NCBI GenBank assembly: GCA_016432725.1
Contig: JACJDG010000003.1
Span: forward strand, 2,046,001-2,110,000
Direction of reading: 5' to 3'
Origin: Streptomyces sp. DHE7-1
GTDB lineage: Bacteria; Actinomycetota; Actinomycetes; Streptomycetales; Streptomycetaceae
DNA length: 64,000 bases
This document shows positions 49,874 to 59,675 of this stretch, piece by piece (position 1 is the stretch's first letter; each line of letters starts with the position of its first letter). The notes under the pieces were generated by a model. That model made no database searches. It was given only the letters and a program-made list of their open reading frames with translations, and was not told where the DNA came from. The translations under genes were made by a program, and so were the position numbers.

Positions 49874-49879
49874 TACACT
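49874..49879 (+). promoter_or_regulatory. Candidate -10 hexamer for ileS
   Basis: TACACT fits the Streptomyces housekeeping -10 (TANNNT) and would start RNA a few bases before the T-box leader. No convincing -35 is seen 17-18 bases upstream. Confidence 0.4.
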
Positions 49880-50185
49880 GGGCGGAGCGAGAAGCATGGA
49901 TGGGGACGAGTAGCGGCGTACGCAGCGCAGAGCGACCCGGGGACGGTGTGAGCCCGGGGGCGAGCGCGACGTGAAGATCACCCCGGAGCCGCCGGAAGAA
50001 AGCCGTGGCAGCCGCCACGGCGAGTAGAACCGGCTTCGCGACCCCAATGAGGGGGCTCACCGGCGCGGACGGCGCGGCGGAGGGCCAAGGAGGGTGGTAC
50101 CGCGGGAGCGCGCCGCACACGGCGTGGACACAGAGCTCTCGTCCCTCCGACGGAAGGCAGCAAGTCCGTTGGAGGATGCTCGCAG
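49880..50185 (+). promoter_or_regulatory. T-box leader of ileS, translational type
   Basis: The conserved T-box sequence AGGGTGGTACCGCG is at 50091-50104. An isoleucine specifier codon ATC is at 49977-49979 within GTGAAGATCACCCCGG. The 3' part can form CCTCCGACGG (50144-50153) paired with CCGTTGGAGG (50166-50175), which buries the ribosome site GGAGG 10 bases before the ATG at 50186. Actinobacterial ileS T-boxes work this way: uncharged tRNA(Ile) stabilises the antisequestrator and frees the ribosome site. No intrinsic terminator with a U-tract is present, so control is of translation. Confidence 0.92.
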
Positions 50186-53100
50186 ATGACAGCGCCGACG
50201 TACCGCCAGGTGCCCGCCCAGGTCGACCTGCCCGCGCTTGAGCACGCCGTGCTCGACTTCTGGCGCGAGCAGAAGATCTTCGCCAAGAGCCTGGAGCAGT
50301 CCGAGGGACGCCCGGAATGGGTGTTCTACGAGGGCCCGCCCACCGCGAACGGCATGCCCGGCGCCCACCACATCGAGGCCCGCGTCTTCAAGGACGTCTT
50401 CCCGCGCTTCCGCACCATGCGCGGCTACCACGTGGCCCGCAAGGCCGGCTGGGACTGCCACGGACTCCCGGTGGAGCTGGCCGTCGAGAAGGAGCTCGGC
50501 TTCTCCGGCAAGCAGGACATCGAGGCGTACGGCATCGCCGAGTTCAACGCCAAGTGCCGCGAGTCGGTGACCCGGCACACGGACGCCTTCGAGGAGCTCA
50601 CGACCCGCATGGGTTACTGGGCCGACCTCCAGGACCCGTACCGCACCATGGACCCCGAGTACATCGAGTCCGTGTGGTGGTCGCTGAAGGAGATCTTCGA
50701 CAAGGGCCTGCTGGTGCAGGACCACCGGGTCGCCCCTGGTGCCCGCGCTGCGGCACCGGCCTGTCCGACCACGAGCTGGCCCAGGGCTACGAGACGGTCG
50801 TGGACCCGTCCGTGTACGTCCGCTTCCCGCTCACCTCCGGTCCGCTGGCCGGCGAGGCCGCGCTCCTGGTGTGGACGACGACCCCCTGGACCCTGGTGTC
50901 CAACACCGCGGTCGCCGCACACCCCGAGGTCACCTACGTCGTCGCCACCGACGGCCAGGAGAAGATCGTCGTCGCCGAGCCGCTCGTCGCGAAGGCGCTC
51001 GGCGAGGGCTGGGAGACCACCGGGCAGTCCTTCACCGGCGCCGAGATGGAGCGCTGGACGTACCGGCGCCCCTTCGAGCTGGTCGAGTTCCCGGAGCCTG
51101 CGCACTACGTGGTGAACGCCGAGTACGTCACCACGGAGGACGGTACGGGTCTGGTCCACCAGTCCCCCGCGTTCGGTGAGGACGACCTCAAGGTCTGCCG
51201 CTCCTACGGCCTGCCCGTCGTCAACCCGGTCCGCCCCGACGGCACCTTCGAGGAGGACGTGCCGCTCGTCGGCGGCGTCTTCTTCAAGAAGGCCGACGAG
51301 AAGCTCACCGAGGACCTGAAGGAGCGCGGCCTGCTCTTCCGGCACCTGCCGTACGAGCACAGCTACCCGCACTGCTGGCGCTGCCACACCGCGCTGCTGT
51401 ACTACGCGCAGCCGTCCTGGTACATCCGCACCACCGCGATCAAGGACCGGCTGCTCCAGGAGAACGAGAAGACGAACTGGTTCCCGGACACGGTCAAGCA
51501 CGGCCGGTACGGCGACTGGCTGAACAACAACATCGACTGGGCGCTGTCCCGCAACCGCTACTGGGGCACCCCGCTGCCCATCTGGCGCTGCGAGGAGGGC
51601 CACCTCACCTGCGTCGGCTCGCGCACCGAGCTGACCGAGCTGACCGGCACCGACCAGTCGAACCTCGACCCGCACCGGCCCTACATCGACGACGTCACCT
51701 TCGTCTGCCGCCACGACGACTGCGGCCGGACGGCCACGCGCGTGCCGGAGGTCATCGACGCCTGGTACGACTCGGGCTCGATGCCGTTCGCGCAGTGGGG
51801 CTACCCGTACAAGAACAAGGAACTGTTCGAGGCCCGCTACCCGGCGCAGTTCATCTGTGAGGCCATCGACCAGACCCGCGGCTGGTTCTACACGCTGATG
51901 GCCGTCGGCACGCTGGTGTTCGACCAGTCGTCGTACGAGAACGTCGTCTGCCTGGGCCACATCCTCGCCGAGGACGGCCGCAAGATGTCCAAGCACCTGG
52001 GCAACATCCTGCAGCCGATCCCGCTCATGGACCAGCACGGCGCCGACGCGGTGCGCTGGTTCATGGCGGCCGGCGGCTCCCCGTGGGCGGCCCGCCGCGT
52101 CGGCCACGGCACCATCCAGGAGGTCGTCCGCAAGACACTGCTGACGTACTGGAACACGGTCGCCTTCCAGGCCCTGTACGCCCGCACGTCCGACTGGGCG
52201 CCGTCCGCCGCCGACCCGGCCCCGGCCGAGCGCCCGCTGCTGGACCGCTGGCTGCTGTCCGAACTGCACGCGCTCACCGACCAGGTGACGCAGTCCCTCG
52301 AGGCGTACGACACCCAGCGCGCCGGCAAGCTGCTGTCCGCGTTCGTGGACGACCTGTCGAACTGGTACGTCCGCCGCTCGCGCCGCCGTTTCTGGCAGGG
52401 CGACAAGGCGGCGCTGCGCACGCTGCACGAGGTGCTGGAGACGGTCACCAAGCTGATGGCGCCGATCACCCCGTTCATCACCGAGCGGGTGTGGCAGGAC
52501 CTGGTGGTGCCGGTGAGCCCGGGTGCCCCCGAGTCGGTCCACCTGGCGACCTGGCCCGAGGCCGACCTGTCGGCGATCGACCCGGAGCTTTCGAAGCAGA
52601 TGGTCCTGGTCCGCCGCCTGGTGGAGCTGGGCCGCGCCACGCGCGCGGAGTCCGGCGTCAAGACCCGCCAGCCGCTGTCCCGCGCGCTGATCGCCGCCAC
52701 CGGCTTCGAGACCCTGGACCGCGAGCTGCACGCGCAGATCACGGAGGAGCTGAACGTCTCCTCGCTGGCGTCCCTCTCCGACGTCGGCGGTTCGCTGGTC
52801 GACACGACGGCCAAGGCCAACTTCCGCGCCCTGGGCAAGCGGTTCGGCAAGCGGGTGCAGGACGTGGCCAAGGCGATCGCGAACGCGGACGCGGCCGCGC
52901 TGTCCCTCGCGCTGCGTACGGGCACGGCGTCGGTGGACGTCGACGGGGAGACGGTCACCCTGGCCCCCGACGAGGTGATCATCACGGAGACCCCGCGCGA
53001 GGGCTGGTCGGTGGCCTCCGACTCCGGTGCCACGGTGGCGCTCGACCTGGAGATCACCGAGGAGCTGCGGCAGGCGGGCCTGGCCCGTGACGCGATCCGG

Positions 53101-53327
53101 CTGATCCAGGAGGCGCGCAAGAACAGCGGCCTGGACGTCGCCGACCGCATCGCGCTGCGCTGGACCTCCACGGATCCGGCGGTCGTCGCGGCCCTCTCGG
53201 AGCACGCCGGCCTGATCGCCGAGGAGGTCCTGGCGACCGACTTCGCCCAGGGCGAGGCCGACGCCGGGTACGGCGAGCCGTTCACGGACGAGGGCTGTCC
53301 CTCACCTTCCGGCTCCGCAAGGCGTAG
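50186..53327 (+). CDS. ileS: Isoleucyl-tRNA synthetase, eukaryote-like IleRS2 type (two frameshifts)
   Basis: About 1047 residues once two bases are restored: near 50731-50736 (RVAPWCPRCGTGLSDHE expected) and near 53294-53296 (DEGLSLTFRLRKA at the C-terminus). Class I synthetase with an editing domain (LLVWTTTPWTLVSNTAV). The first signature is PPTANGMPGAHH, that is GXHH at residues 59-62 in place of HXGH. The second is RKMSKHLGN (KMSKH). Cysteines for zinc are in PWCPRC and HCWRCH. Both signatures mark the type-2 IleRS associated with mupirocin resistance. It charges tRNA(Ile) and is controlled by the T-box leader just upstream. Confidence 0.95.
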
Positions 53328-53342
53328 TCGCCGCCAGAGCAC

Positions 53343-53376
53343 GAAGGCCCGGTCCCCCCTGCGGGGCCGGGCCTTC
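53343..53376 (+). terminator. Terminator of ileS
   Basis: GAAGGCCCGG-T-CCCC pairs with GGGGCCGGGCCTTC (one bulged T), 15 bases after the ileS stop. Confidence 0.8.
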
Positions 53377-53496
53377 GGCGTTCCGGAGCGGCGCGGGGAC
53401 GGGAGCCGGCGCGGGAGCGGGACAGGAGGACGGACAGCGGGGCGGAACGGAGGGTGGGCTCGCGATACGGGCCGAGGTTCGTCAACACGCGTAAAA

Positions 53497-53534
53497 AGGG
53501 CGGGCCCCCGGACCGAAGTCCGAGGGCCCGCCCT
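53497..53534 (-). terminator. Terminator of divIVA
   Basis: Outer arms of 11 bp (53497-53507 and 53524-53534) and an inner CGGAC/GTCCG stem around loop CGAA are separated by one mismatch. Reading on the - strand the hairpin is followed by TTTTTAC, a true U-tract. The rest of 53377-53576 holds nothing I can identify. Confidence 0.9.
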
Positions 53535-53576
53535 GAACGCTGCCGACGCCGTTGTCGTACTAGTGTCCGCGGCCCG

Positions 53577-54752
53577 TCAGTTGTCGTCCTCGTCGATCAG
53601 GAACCCGCGCATCGGCGAGGGCGCCTGCCCCATCGGGGACGGACCCTGCGGACGGACCGGAGCCATGGGCTGGGTCATCGCCGGGGTCATCTGCTGCTGA
53701 CCGCCGTACGACGGGGCGGACGGAGCCGGACCGCCGCCCATGCCCTGGTTGCCTCCGTAGGACGGAGCGCTCGCGCCGGCCGGAGCCATCGAGGGCGCCG
53801 GGGACGGCGGAAGCGAGGCGGTGGCCGGAGTGCGCGGCGGCGCCAGGGAGTCGTCGGCCTGGGTCTCCAACTGACGCAACTGGGACTCGAGGTACGACTT
53901 CAGACGCGTGCGGTACTCGCGCTCGAAGCCGCGCAGGTCCTCGACCTTGCGCTCCAGCGTGGCGCGGGCGGACTCCAGGGAGCCCATCGCGACGCGGTGC
54001 TTCTCCTGCGCGTCCCGCTCCAGCGCGTCGGCCTTGGCACGGGCGTCACGCTCCAGACCCTCGGCGCGGCTGCGGGCCTCGCCGACGATCTTGTTGGCCT
54101 CGGAACGGGCCTCGGCGATCGCCTGGTCGGCGGTCTGCTGGGCCAGCGAGAGGACTCGGGCGGCGCTGTCGCCACCGGGGCCCTGACCGGGGCCGCCCAT
54201 CGGACCGCCCATGGGGCCGCCCATCGGGCCACCCATCTGCTGCTGCATGGGCGGCTGACCACCCATGGGGCCCTGACCCATCGGACCCTGGCCCATCGGG
54301 CCGGGACCCTGCGGGCCGCCCTGACCGCCGGGACCGGCAGGCAGCTGCGGGGCGCCGCTCGGCAGCTGAGGCGGACCACCCATGGGGCCACCCATCTGCT
54401 GCGGCGGGCCCGATATGCCGGCGGGCACCGGAGCGCCGGGACCTCGCATCCCCTGCTGGGGCATACCGCCCTGCTGGGGCATTCCACCCTGCTGGGGCAT
54501 ACCGCCCTGCTGGGGCATTCCGCCCTGCTGCTGGTCCTGCTCCGGGGGCTTGCGCATGTTCTGCTGGTTCTGGGCAGCAGCGCGCGTGGCCGCGGCCAGT
54601 TTGGCGCGCAGGTCCTCGTTCTCGCGGAGCAGGCGCGTCAGTTCGGCTTCGACCTCGTCGAGGAAGGCATCGACCTCGTCCTCGTCATAGCCTTCTCGGA
54701 GGCGGACGGTCGTGAACTGCTTGTTCCGCACGTCCTCGGGGGTCAACGGCAT
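53577..54752 (-). CDS. divIVA: Polar growth scaffold DivIVA (Wag31 homologue)
   Basis: 391 residues. N-terminal lipid-binding DivIVA domain ([35 protein letters not shown]). After a short coiled coil comes a 140-residue Gln/Gly/Pro/Met-rich insert, then the long coiled coil ([28 protein letters not shown]...) and a flexible tail ending [12 protein letters not shown]. In Streptomyces DivIVA marks hyphal tips and directs apical growth and branching. The insert is typical of the genus and contains an 18-base tandem repeat. Ribosome site GAGGTGAAGAG before the ATG. Confidence 0.97.
   Translation of the reverse strand: MPLTPEDVRNKQFTTVRLREGYDEDEVDAFLDEVEAELTRLLRENEDLRAKLAAATRAAAQNQQNMRKPPEQDQQQGGMPQQGGMPQQGGMPQQGGMPQQGMRGPGAPVPAGISGPPQQMGGPMGGPPQLPSGAPQLPAGPGGQGGPQGPGPMGQGPMGQGPMGGQPPMQQQMGGPMGGPMGGPMGGPGQGPGGDSAARVLSLAQQTADQAIAEARSEANKIVGEARSRAEGLERDARAKADALERDAQEKHRVAMGSLESARATLERKVEDLRGFEREYRTRLKSYLESQLRQLETQADDSLAPPRTPATASLPPSPAPSMAPAGASAPSYGGNQGMGGGPAPSAPSYGGQQQMTPAMTQPMAPVRPQGPSPMGQAPSPMRGFLIDEDDN
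54451..54529 (-). repeat. 18-bp tandem repeat in divIVA encoding QQGGMP
   Basis: Four to five near-perfect 18-base units (CTGCTGGGGCATACCGCC and close variants), each encoding Gln-Gln-Gly-Gly-Met-Pro. The copies differ by one or two bases, so slippage-driven length variation is likely between strains. Confidence 0.85.
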
Positions 54753-54807
54753 CTCTTCACCTCAACGTAGTCATCGGCAGTCGGCAAGACCGTATCGTCC
54801 ATCCTCA

Positions 54808-55094
54808 TCACACAAATCTCTGTGCGACGGAGATGAGGATCCAGACGATGATCATCAGTACGAAGAAGGACAGGTCGAGCGCCACGCCCCGAGACGCAGC
54901 GGCGGAATGAACCGCCGCAGAAGCTTCAGCGGTGGATCGGTGACAGTGTAGGTGGCCTCCAGGACGACCACCATCGCCTTGCCGGGTTGCCACGAGCGGG
55001 CGAACTGGAAGACATAGTCCATGACCAGCCGGAAGATCAGCACGACGAGGAACACCATCAGCGCGATGTAGATCACCTGCGCGAACACGCTCAT
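54808..55094 (-). CDS. yggT: YggT family membrane protein (one frameshift)
   Basis: About 95 residues from ATG 55094. Two membrane segments (VIYIALMVFLVVLIFRLVMDYV and LSFFVLMIIVWILISV) flank the conserved TDPPLKLLRRFIPPLRLG. One base is missing in the GGGG near 54887-54890, after which RLGGVALDLSFF is expected. The family lies between divIVA and sepF in Gram-positives and has been linked to division and envelope function; the mechanism is unknown. Confidence 0.9.
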
Positions 55095-55143
55095 GGCCTG
55101 GCTTTCCCTCTCCCCTGTTCCCTGCTTTTCCCGGTGGTACGTC

Positions 55144-55785
55144 TCAGCTCTGGTTGAAGAACCCGCCCTCTGCGATGCGGGCCTTGTCCTCCGCCGTGAC
55201 ATCGACGTTAGCAGGAGACAACAGGAACACCTTCTGCGTCACCCGCTCGATGCTGCCGTGAAGACCAAACACCAAACCGGCCGCAAAGTCGACAAGTCGC
55301 TTCGCGTCTGTGTCATCCATCTCAGTCAGATTCATGATCACCGGGGTGCCCTCACGGAAGTGTTCCCCGATGGTACGGGCTTCGTTGTAGGTCCGCGGGT
55401 GCAGCGTGGTGATCCGGTAAGGCTCCCGCTCGGACACGACCTTGGGCATGATCACCGGTGCGTTCTTCTCCAGGGACTGGCGTTCTTGTGTGATGGATGC
55501 CACGGGCGCGATACGCGCCGGGCGCCCGGATTCCGCGGCGAGCGAAGTCGCACGGGCCACCGGCTCGCGTGGCGCGGGCTGTTGCACGATTCGCGCCTCT
55601 TCGTCCCTTTGGGACTGATGCGCACCGTGTGACTGGTGTGACACCTCGTGCCGTCGGTGGTCCCGGTCGAGTTCCGGGTCCAGCTCGGGCTCGAAGTCGT
55701 CGTCGGGGTCGAATCCGCGGCCGTCGTACCCATCGTCCTCCACGAGGCCGAGGTAGACCGCCATCTTGCGCATCGCGCCGGCCAT
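55144..55785 (-). CDS. sepF: Cell division protein SepF
   Basis: 213 residues from ATG 55785 with a GGAGG site. Short amphipathic membrane-binding N-terminus ([18 protein letters not shown]), acidic disordered linker (30-130) and C-terminal SepF domain ([34 protein letters not shown]...[11 protein letters not shown]). It tethers FtsZ filaments to the membrane at sporulation septa. The ORF is open upstream to 56001 but that region has no ribosome site. Confidence 0.96.
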   Translation of the reverse strand: MAGAMRKMAVYLGLVEDDGYDGRGFDPDDDFEPELDPELDRDHRRHEVSHQSHGAHQSQRDEEARIVQQPAPREPVARATSLAAESGRPARIAPVASITQERQSLEKNAPVIMPKVVSEREPYRITTLHPRTYNEARTIGEHFREGTPVIMNLTEMDDTDAKRLVDFAAGLVFGLHGSIERVTQKVFLLSPANVDVTAEDKARIAEGGFFNQS

Positions 55786-55912
55786 TCTCTGAGTCCTCCG
55801 CTCTGTGGTGGATCGACTGCGACTGCCAAGTGCCCGCGATCCACGTGGCCCTTGTGCCCGCTTGCGCGAACATTGACCATATTTTCTGCTGTGGTCCGAC
55901 TTCCTGGCGACG

Positions 55913-56632
55913 TTACCCGAGCCTGGGGCGGACTCCGAGTACCGCAGTGCCGACGCGCACATGTGTCGCTCCGGCCGCCACGGCCTGCTCGAGGTCCGCA
56001 CTCATCCCTGCGGACACCATGGTTGCAGCCGGATGGGCCCGGCGCAGGTCAGTCGACAAATCCATGAGCCGTTCGAACGCCGCCTGTTCGCGTCCCGCGT
56101 ACTCCCCGGTGAGCGGCGCGACGGTCATCAGACCGTCGAGCCGCAGTCCCGGCGCCCCGGCCACGAGGCCGGCCAACTCCTCGATCCCGCCCGGCGCGAC
56201 GCCGCCGCGCTCGCCCCGGGCGCTCTCCCCCGCGTCCAGCGCGACCTGGATGAAGCATCCGACCTCGCGCCCGGCGCGCCCCGCCTCCTTGGACAGTGCG
56301 GTGACGAGCCGGTCCCGGTCGACGGACTGCACGAAATCGGCATAACCGACCACGGAACGGACCTTGTTGGTCTGCAACTGACCGACGAAATGCCATTTCA
56401 GCGGCAGATCCGCGCAGGCGGCCGCCTTCGGCGCGGCGTCCTGGTCGCGGTTCTCGGCGACGTGCCGCACGCCGAGCTCCGACAGGATGCGCACATCGCT
56501 CGCCGGGTAGGTCTTGGTGACCACGATCAGGGTCACCTCTTCCCGCTCGCGCCCGGCCGCCGCGCACGCGGCGGTGATGCGCTGTTCCACGTTCGCCAGG
56601 TTCGCGGCGAGTTCGGTCTTACGGTCCGTCAT
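55913..56632 (-). CDS. yggS: PLP homeostasis protein YggS/YlmE
   Basis: 239 residues. Alanine-racemase-like TIM barrel binding PLP; the Schiff-base lysine is in [13 protein letters not shown], followed by [24 protein letters not shown] and [27 protein letters not shown]. It buffers free PLP. Encoded between pgeF and sepF in the division cluster. Confidence 0.95.
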   Translation of the reverse strand: MTDRKTELAANLANVEQRITAACAAAGREREEVTLIVVTKTYPASDVRILSELGVRHVAENRDQDAAPKAAACADLPLKWHFVGQLQTNKVRSVVGYADFVQSVDRDRLVTALSKEAGRAGREVGCFIQVALDAGESARGERGGVAPGGIEELAGLVAGAPGLRLDGLMTVAPLTGEYAGREQAAFERLMDLSTDLRRAHPAATMVSAGMSADLEQAVAAGATHVRVGTAVLGVRPRLG

Positions 56633-56638
56633 GCCCCA

Positions 56639-57367
56639 TCAGTCCAGCCAGACATAGCCGGCGAGCCGCCCGGTGGTGCGGTCGCGGCGGTACGAGTAGT
56701 GGTCGCCCGACTCCAGGGTGCACACCGGGGACTGCGCGCGGTCGCGCACCCCGAGCCGCTCGAGCTGGGCGTGCACTCCGGCGCTCACGTCCACCGCCGG
56801 AGTGCCCCAGCTGGTCTCGGCGTGCGCCGCCGGCTCGACCGCGGCCACTTCCGCGCGCATCTCCTCCGGCACCTCGTAGCACCGGCCGCAGACGGCCGGC
56901 CCGGTGCGGGCGGTGATCCGCTCGGCCTCGGCGCCCAGTTCGACCATGGCCCGTACGGCGGCGGGGACGACCCCCTTGATCATTCCCGGCCGGCCCGCGT
57001 GGGCGGCGGCCACGACCCCGGCGACCGGGTCGGCCAGCAGCACCGGCACGCAGTCGGCGGTGAGGACCGCGAGCGCGATCCCCCGACGCGCGGTGACGAC
57101 CGCGTCGACCTCCGGCACCGGCTTCCCGCCCCAGGGCGCGTCCACGACGGCGACGTCGGCCCCGTGCACCTGGTTCATCCAGACGACGGCGTCGGCGCCG
57201 AACCCGAGCGACTCCGCCGCCAGCTCCCGGTTCGCCCGGACCGATCCGGGGTCGTCGCCGACCGCGCCGCCGAGGTTGAGCTCCTCATACGGAGCGGCGC
57301 TCACCCCGCCCCACCGGTCGGTGAAGGCGAAGTGCGCGCCGCTCACGCTCTCGCGCTGTCCTATCAC
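56639..57367 (-). CDS. pgeF: Multicopper-oxidase-like purine nucleoside phosphorylase / peptidoglycan editing factor PgeF
   Basis: 242 residues, GTG start overlapping the ftsZ stop (GTGA). YfiH/DUF152 fold: [14 protein letters not shown] (His ligand), [15 protein letters not shown] (Cys ligand), [15 protein letters not shown] (His ligand) and [12 protein letters not shown]. Homologues prevent mis-incorporation of serine into peptidoglycan precursors in E. coli and have nucleoside phosphorylase activity in vitro. Position downstream of ftsZ is conserved. Confidence 0.92.
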   Translation of the reverse strand: MIGQRESVSGAHFAFTDRWGGVSAAPYEELNLGGAVGDDPGSVRANRELAAESLGFGADAVVWMNQVHGADVAVVDAPWGGKPVPEVDAVVTARRGIALAVLTADCVPVLLADPVAGVVAAAHAGRPGMIKGVVPAAVRAMVELGAEAERITARTGPAVCGRCYEVPEEMRAEVAAVEPAAHAETSWGTPAVDVSAGVHAQLERLGVRDRAQSPVCTLESGDHYSYRRDRTTGRLAGYVWLD

Positions 57368-58575
57368 TTCAGGAAGTCCGGTACGTCCAGTTCCTCCGCC
57401 GCGCTGTCCGCGTAGGTGCGCGGCGCGGGCGGGACCGACGGGCTGACCGGGATCTCGGCGACCGGCTCGGGCGCCGGCTCCGGCTCCTCCTTCGGCGTCA
57501 CGCTGCCGAGCGAGCCGAACGACGGGCGGCTCTCCGGCTGCCGCGCCGGAGCGGGCTCCTCGCGGCGGGGCGCGGACGAGCCGGAGGCGGAGGTGGAGCC
57601 GAGGACGTTGTCCCGGCGGGCCGGCGGCTGACCGCCGTCGAAGCCGGCCGCGATCACGGTGACGCGCACCTCGTCGCCGAGGGCGTCGTCGATGACCGCT
57701 CCGAAGATGATGTTCGCCTCGGGGTGGGCGGCCTCGCTGACCAGCTGGGCGGCCTCGTTGATCTCGAACAGACCGAGGTCGGAACCGCCGGAGATGGAGA
57801 GCAGCACACCGCGGGCGCCGTCGATGGACGCCTCCAGCAGCGGCGAGGAGATCGCCATCTCGGCCGCGGCCACCGCGCGGTCGTCGCCGCGGGCCGAGCC
57901 GATGCCCATCAGGGCCGAACCGGCCTCGGACATGACCGACTTGACGTCGGCGAAGTCCAGGTTGATCAGGCCGGGCGTGGTGATGAGGTCGGTGATGCCC
58001 TGCACACCGGAGAGCAGGACCTGGTCGGCCGACTTGAAGGCGTCCAGGACCGAGACCTGCCGGTCCGAGATGGACAGCAGCCGGTCGTTGGGGATGACGA
58101 TGAGGGTGTCGACCTCTTCGCGCAGTTCGGCGATGCCGTCCTCGGCCTGGTTCGCGCGGCGCCGTCCCTCGAAGGTGAACGGGCGCGTGACCACGCCGAT
58201 GGTGAGCGCGCCCAGCGAGCGCGCGATGTTGGCCACGACGGGCGCGCCGCCGGTACCGGTGCCGCCGCCCTCACCGGCCGTCACGAAGACCATGTCGGCC
58301 CCCTTGAGGACCTCCTCGATCTCCTCGCGGTGGTCCTCGGCGGCCTTGCGGCCGACGGCCGGGTTGGCTCCGGCGCCGAGTCCGCGGGTGAGTTCGCGGC
58401 CGACGTCGAGCTTCACGTCGGCGTCGCTCATCAACAGCGCCTGTGCGTCGGTGTTGATGGCGATGAACTCGACGCCCTTGAGACCGACCTCGATCATCCG
58501 GTTGATGGCATTGACACCACCGCCGCCGACACCGATGACCTTGATGACTGCGAGGTAGTTCTGCGGTGCTGCCAC
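57364..58575 (-). CDS. ftsZ: Cell division GTPase FtsZ
   Basis: 403 residues from GTG 58575 with a GAGAGG site. Tubulin-like GTPase forming Z-ladders in sporogenic hyphae. Nucleotide loop [16 protein letters not shown] (tubulin signature), N-terminal [16 protein letters not shown], the synergy loop [15 protein letters not shown], a variable linker ([10 protein letters not shown]...[12 protein letters not shown]) and the C-terminal peptide [10 protein letters not shown] that binds SepF. The frame upstream to 58629 is not used. Confidence 0.98.
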   Translation of the reverse strand: MAAPQNYLAVIKVIGVGGGGVNAINRMIEVGLKGVEFIAINTDAQALLMSDADVKLDVGRELTRGLGAGANPAVGRKAAEDHREEIEEVLKGADMVFVTAGEGGGTGTGGAPVVANIARSLGALTIGVVTRPFTFEGRRRANQAEDGIAELREEVDTLIVIPNDRLLSISDRQVSVLDAFKSADQVLLSGVQGITDLITTPGLINLDFADVKSVMSEAGSALMGIGSARGDDRAVAAAEMAISSPLLEASIDGARGVLLSISGGSDLGLFEINEAAQLVSEAAHPEANIIFGAVIDDALGDEVRVTVIAAGFDGGQPPARRDNVLGSTSASGSSAPRREEPAPARQPESRPSFGSLGSVTPKEEPEPAPEPVAEIPVSPSVPPAPRTYADSAAEELDVPDFLK

Positions 58576-58678
58576 GTCGAAGGCCTCTCGCCTCGAATTA
58601 CGTTGTCGCCTCCGAGCGGTTCCCCGCACCGGGACGACGGATGCCGAATGGGACGGTCCGTAACGCCGACCCGAACCC

Positions 58679-58709
58679 TAACCCTGAAGTTTAGGGTTAC
58701 CAGTGTGTC
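58679..58709 (-). promoter_or_regulatory. ftsZ upstream control region with WhiA-like motif and inverted repeat
   Basis: Inside the 279-base ftsQ-ftsZ gap is an AT-rich patch. An inverted repeat TAACCCT/AGGGTTA (58679-58699) around GAAGTTT lies about 105 bases before the GTG. Next to it on the - strand is GACAC (58709-58705), the core motif bound by the sporulation regulator WhiA, for which ftsZ is a known target. Developmental and vegetative promoters are expected here; I cannot place -10/-35 boxes reliably. Confidence 0.5.
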
Positions 58710-58854
58710 TGTTCCTTGAAGTCTTCTGAACAGGACACTAAGTCGACAAGTGGCGCCCGTTCAACGAACACGCCGAACCTCCCGTTTTTCTTTTCACCCT
58801 ATGTGATCAGCCGTAGCAGTGCCCAACCAGGGTGCTGGCCTGCGCTGATACCCG

Positions 58855-59655
58855 TCAACTCCCCGCTGACGCAGGCGCGGTGGGCACACTCACGTCGAAG
58901 TGCCGGGCGCCGGGAGCTGCTTTCATGAGTGCCGTGAGGGCCCGTGCCTTGGCGCGGCCGTTCTCACCGCTGCCCCAGGCGACCGTGCGGCCGTCGGCCA
59001 GCTCCACCGAGATGTCGTCGTAGGACCGGACTTGGACGGTCCGGGTGTCCCGCGCGACGGCGGCCGGGAGGGCCGCGGCCACCCCCACCGCCTCGCGCAC
59101 CAGACGGCCGGCGCCGAAGCGCCGGAGGCTCGCGGCGGCCGGGTCCGACCGGGAAGCGGTCAGTTCCAGCAGCGGAACGCCTTTCGGCGCCTGGGAAACG
59201 GTGGCGAAACGGACACCCTCGTGGTCGACTTCGACGAAGTTCCCGGCTTTGCGGACCAGTAGTACCGGAGTCCGCTCGGTCACCTTCAGGCCGATTCCGT
59301 GGGGCCAGGCGCGAACGACCGAAACGGTGTCGATTCGGGGCAGTTTCCGGCGGAGTCGGGCTTCGACGGCGTCCGTGTCGACGGAGACCAGCGGCGCCCC
59401 CACCGGCACGGAGGCGACCTCCCGCACGTCGGCGGGGGTCAGCATCCGCGTGCCGGAGACCGAGACGTGCCGCACGCGCAGCCACGAGGAGCCGTACAAC
59501 ACCCAGGTGGAGCCCGCCCCGAGGAGCACCAGGGCGACGGCAAGAATGACGATCATACGAAGGCGGGCCCGCCTCAGCCGGCGCGCGGGCGGCGGGCCGG
59601 ACGACTCCTGCTGGCGTTCACCGCGCTCGGCGGTAGTCGATCCGGCCACCCTCAC
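58855..59655 (-). CDS. ftsQ: Cell division protein FtsQ (DivIB)
   Basis: 266 residues from GTG 59655, which has AAGGGG upstream; the next in-frame candidate is the second GTG codon (third residue). Cytoplasmic basic N-terminus, one membrane anchor (MIVILAVALVLLGAGSTWVLYG), then the POTRA domain (VRHVSVSGTRMLTPADVREVA) and the FtsQ beta domain ending VSVPTAPASAGS. It links early and late divisome proteins. Dispensable for growth but needed for efficient septation in S. coelicolor. Confidence 0.95.
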   Translation of the reverse strand: MRVAGSTTAERGERQQESSGPPPARRLRRARLRMIVILAVALVLLGAGSTWVLYGSSWLRVRHVSVSGTRMLTPADVREVASVPVGAPLVSVDTDAVEARLRRKLPRIDTVSVVRAWPHGIGLKVTERTPVLLVRKAGNFVEVDHEGVRFATVSQAPKGVPLLELTASRSDPAAASLRRFGAGRLVREAVGVAAALPAAVARDTRTVQVRSYDDISVELADGRTVAWGSGENGRAKARALTALMKAAPGARHFDVSVPTAPASAGS

Positions 59656-59675
59656 TGCCCCTTCGTCATATGGTC

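Noticed and set aside
50186..53327. ileS as a pseudogene because of two frame breaks
   Set aside because: It is essential, all domains are intact on both sides, and each break is one missing base in a C/G run like the others in this window.
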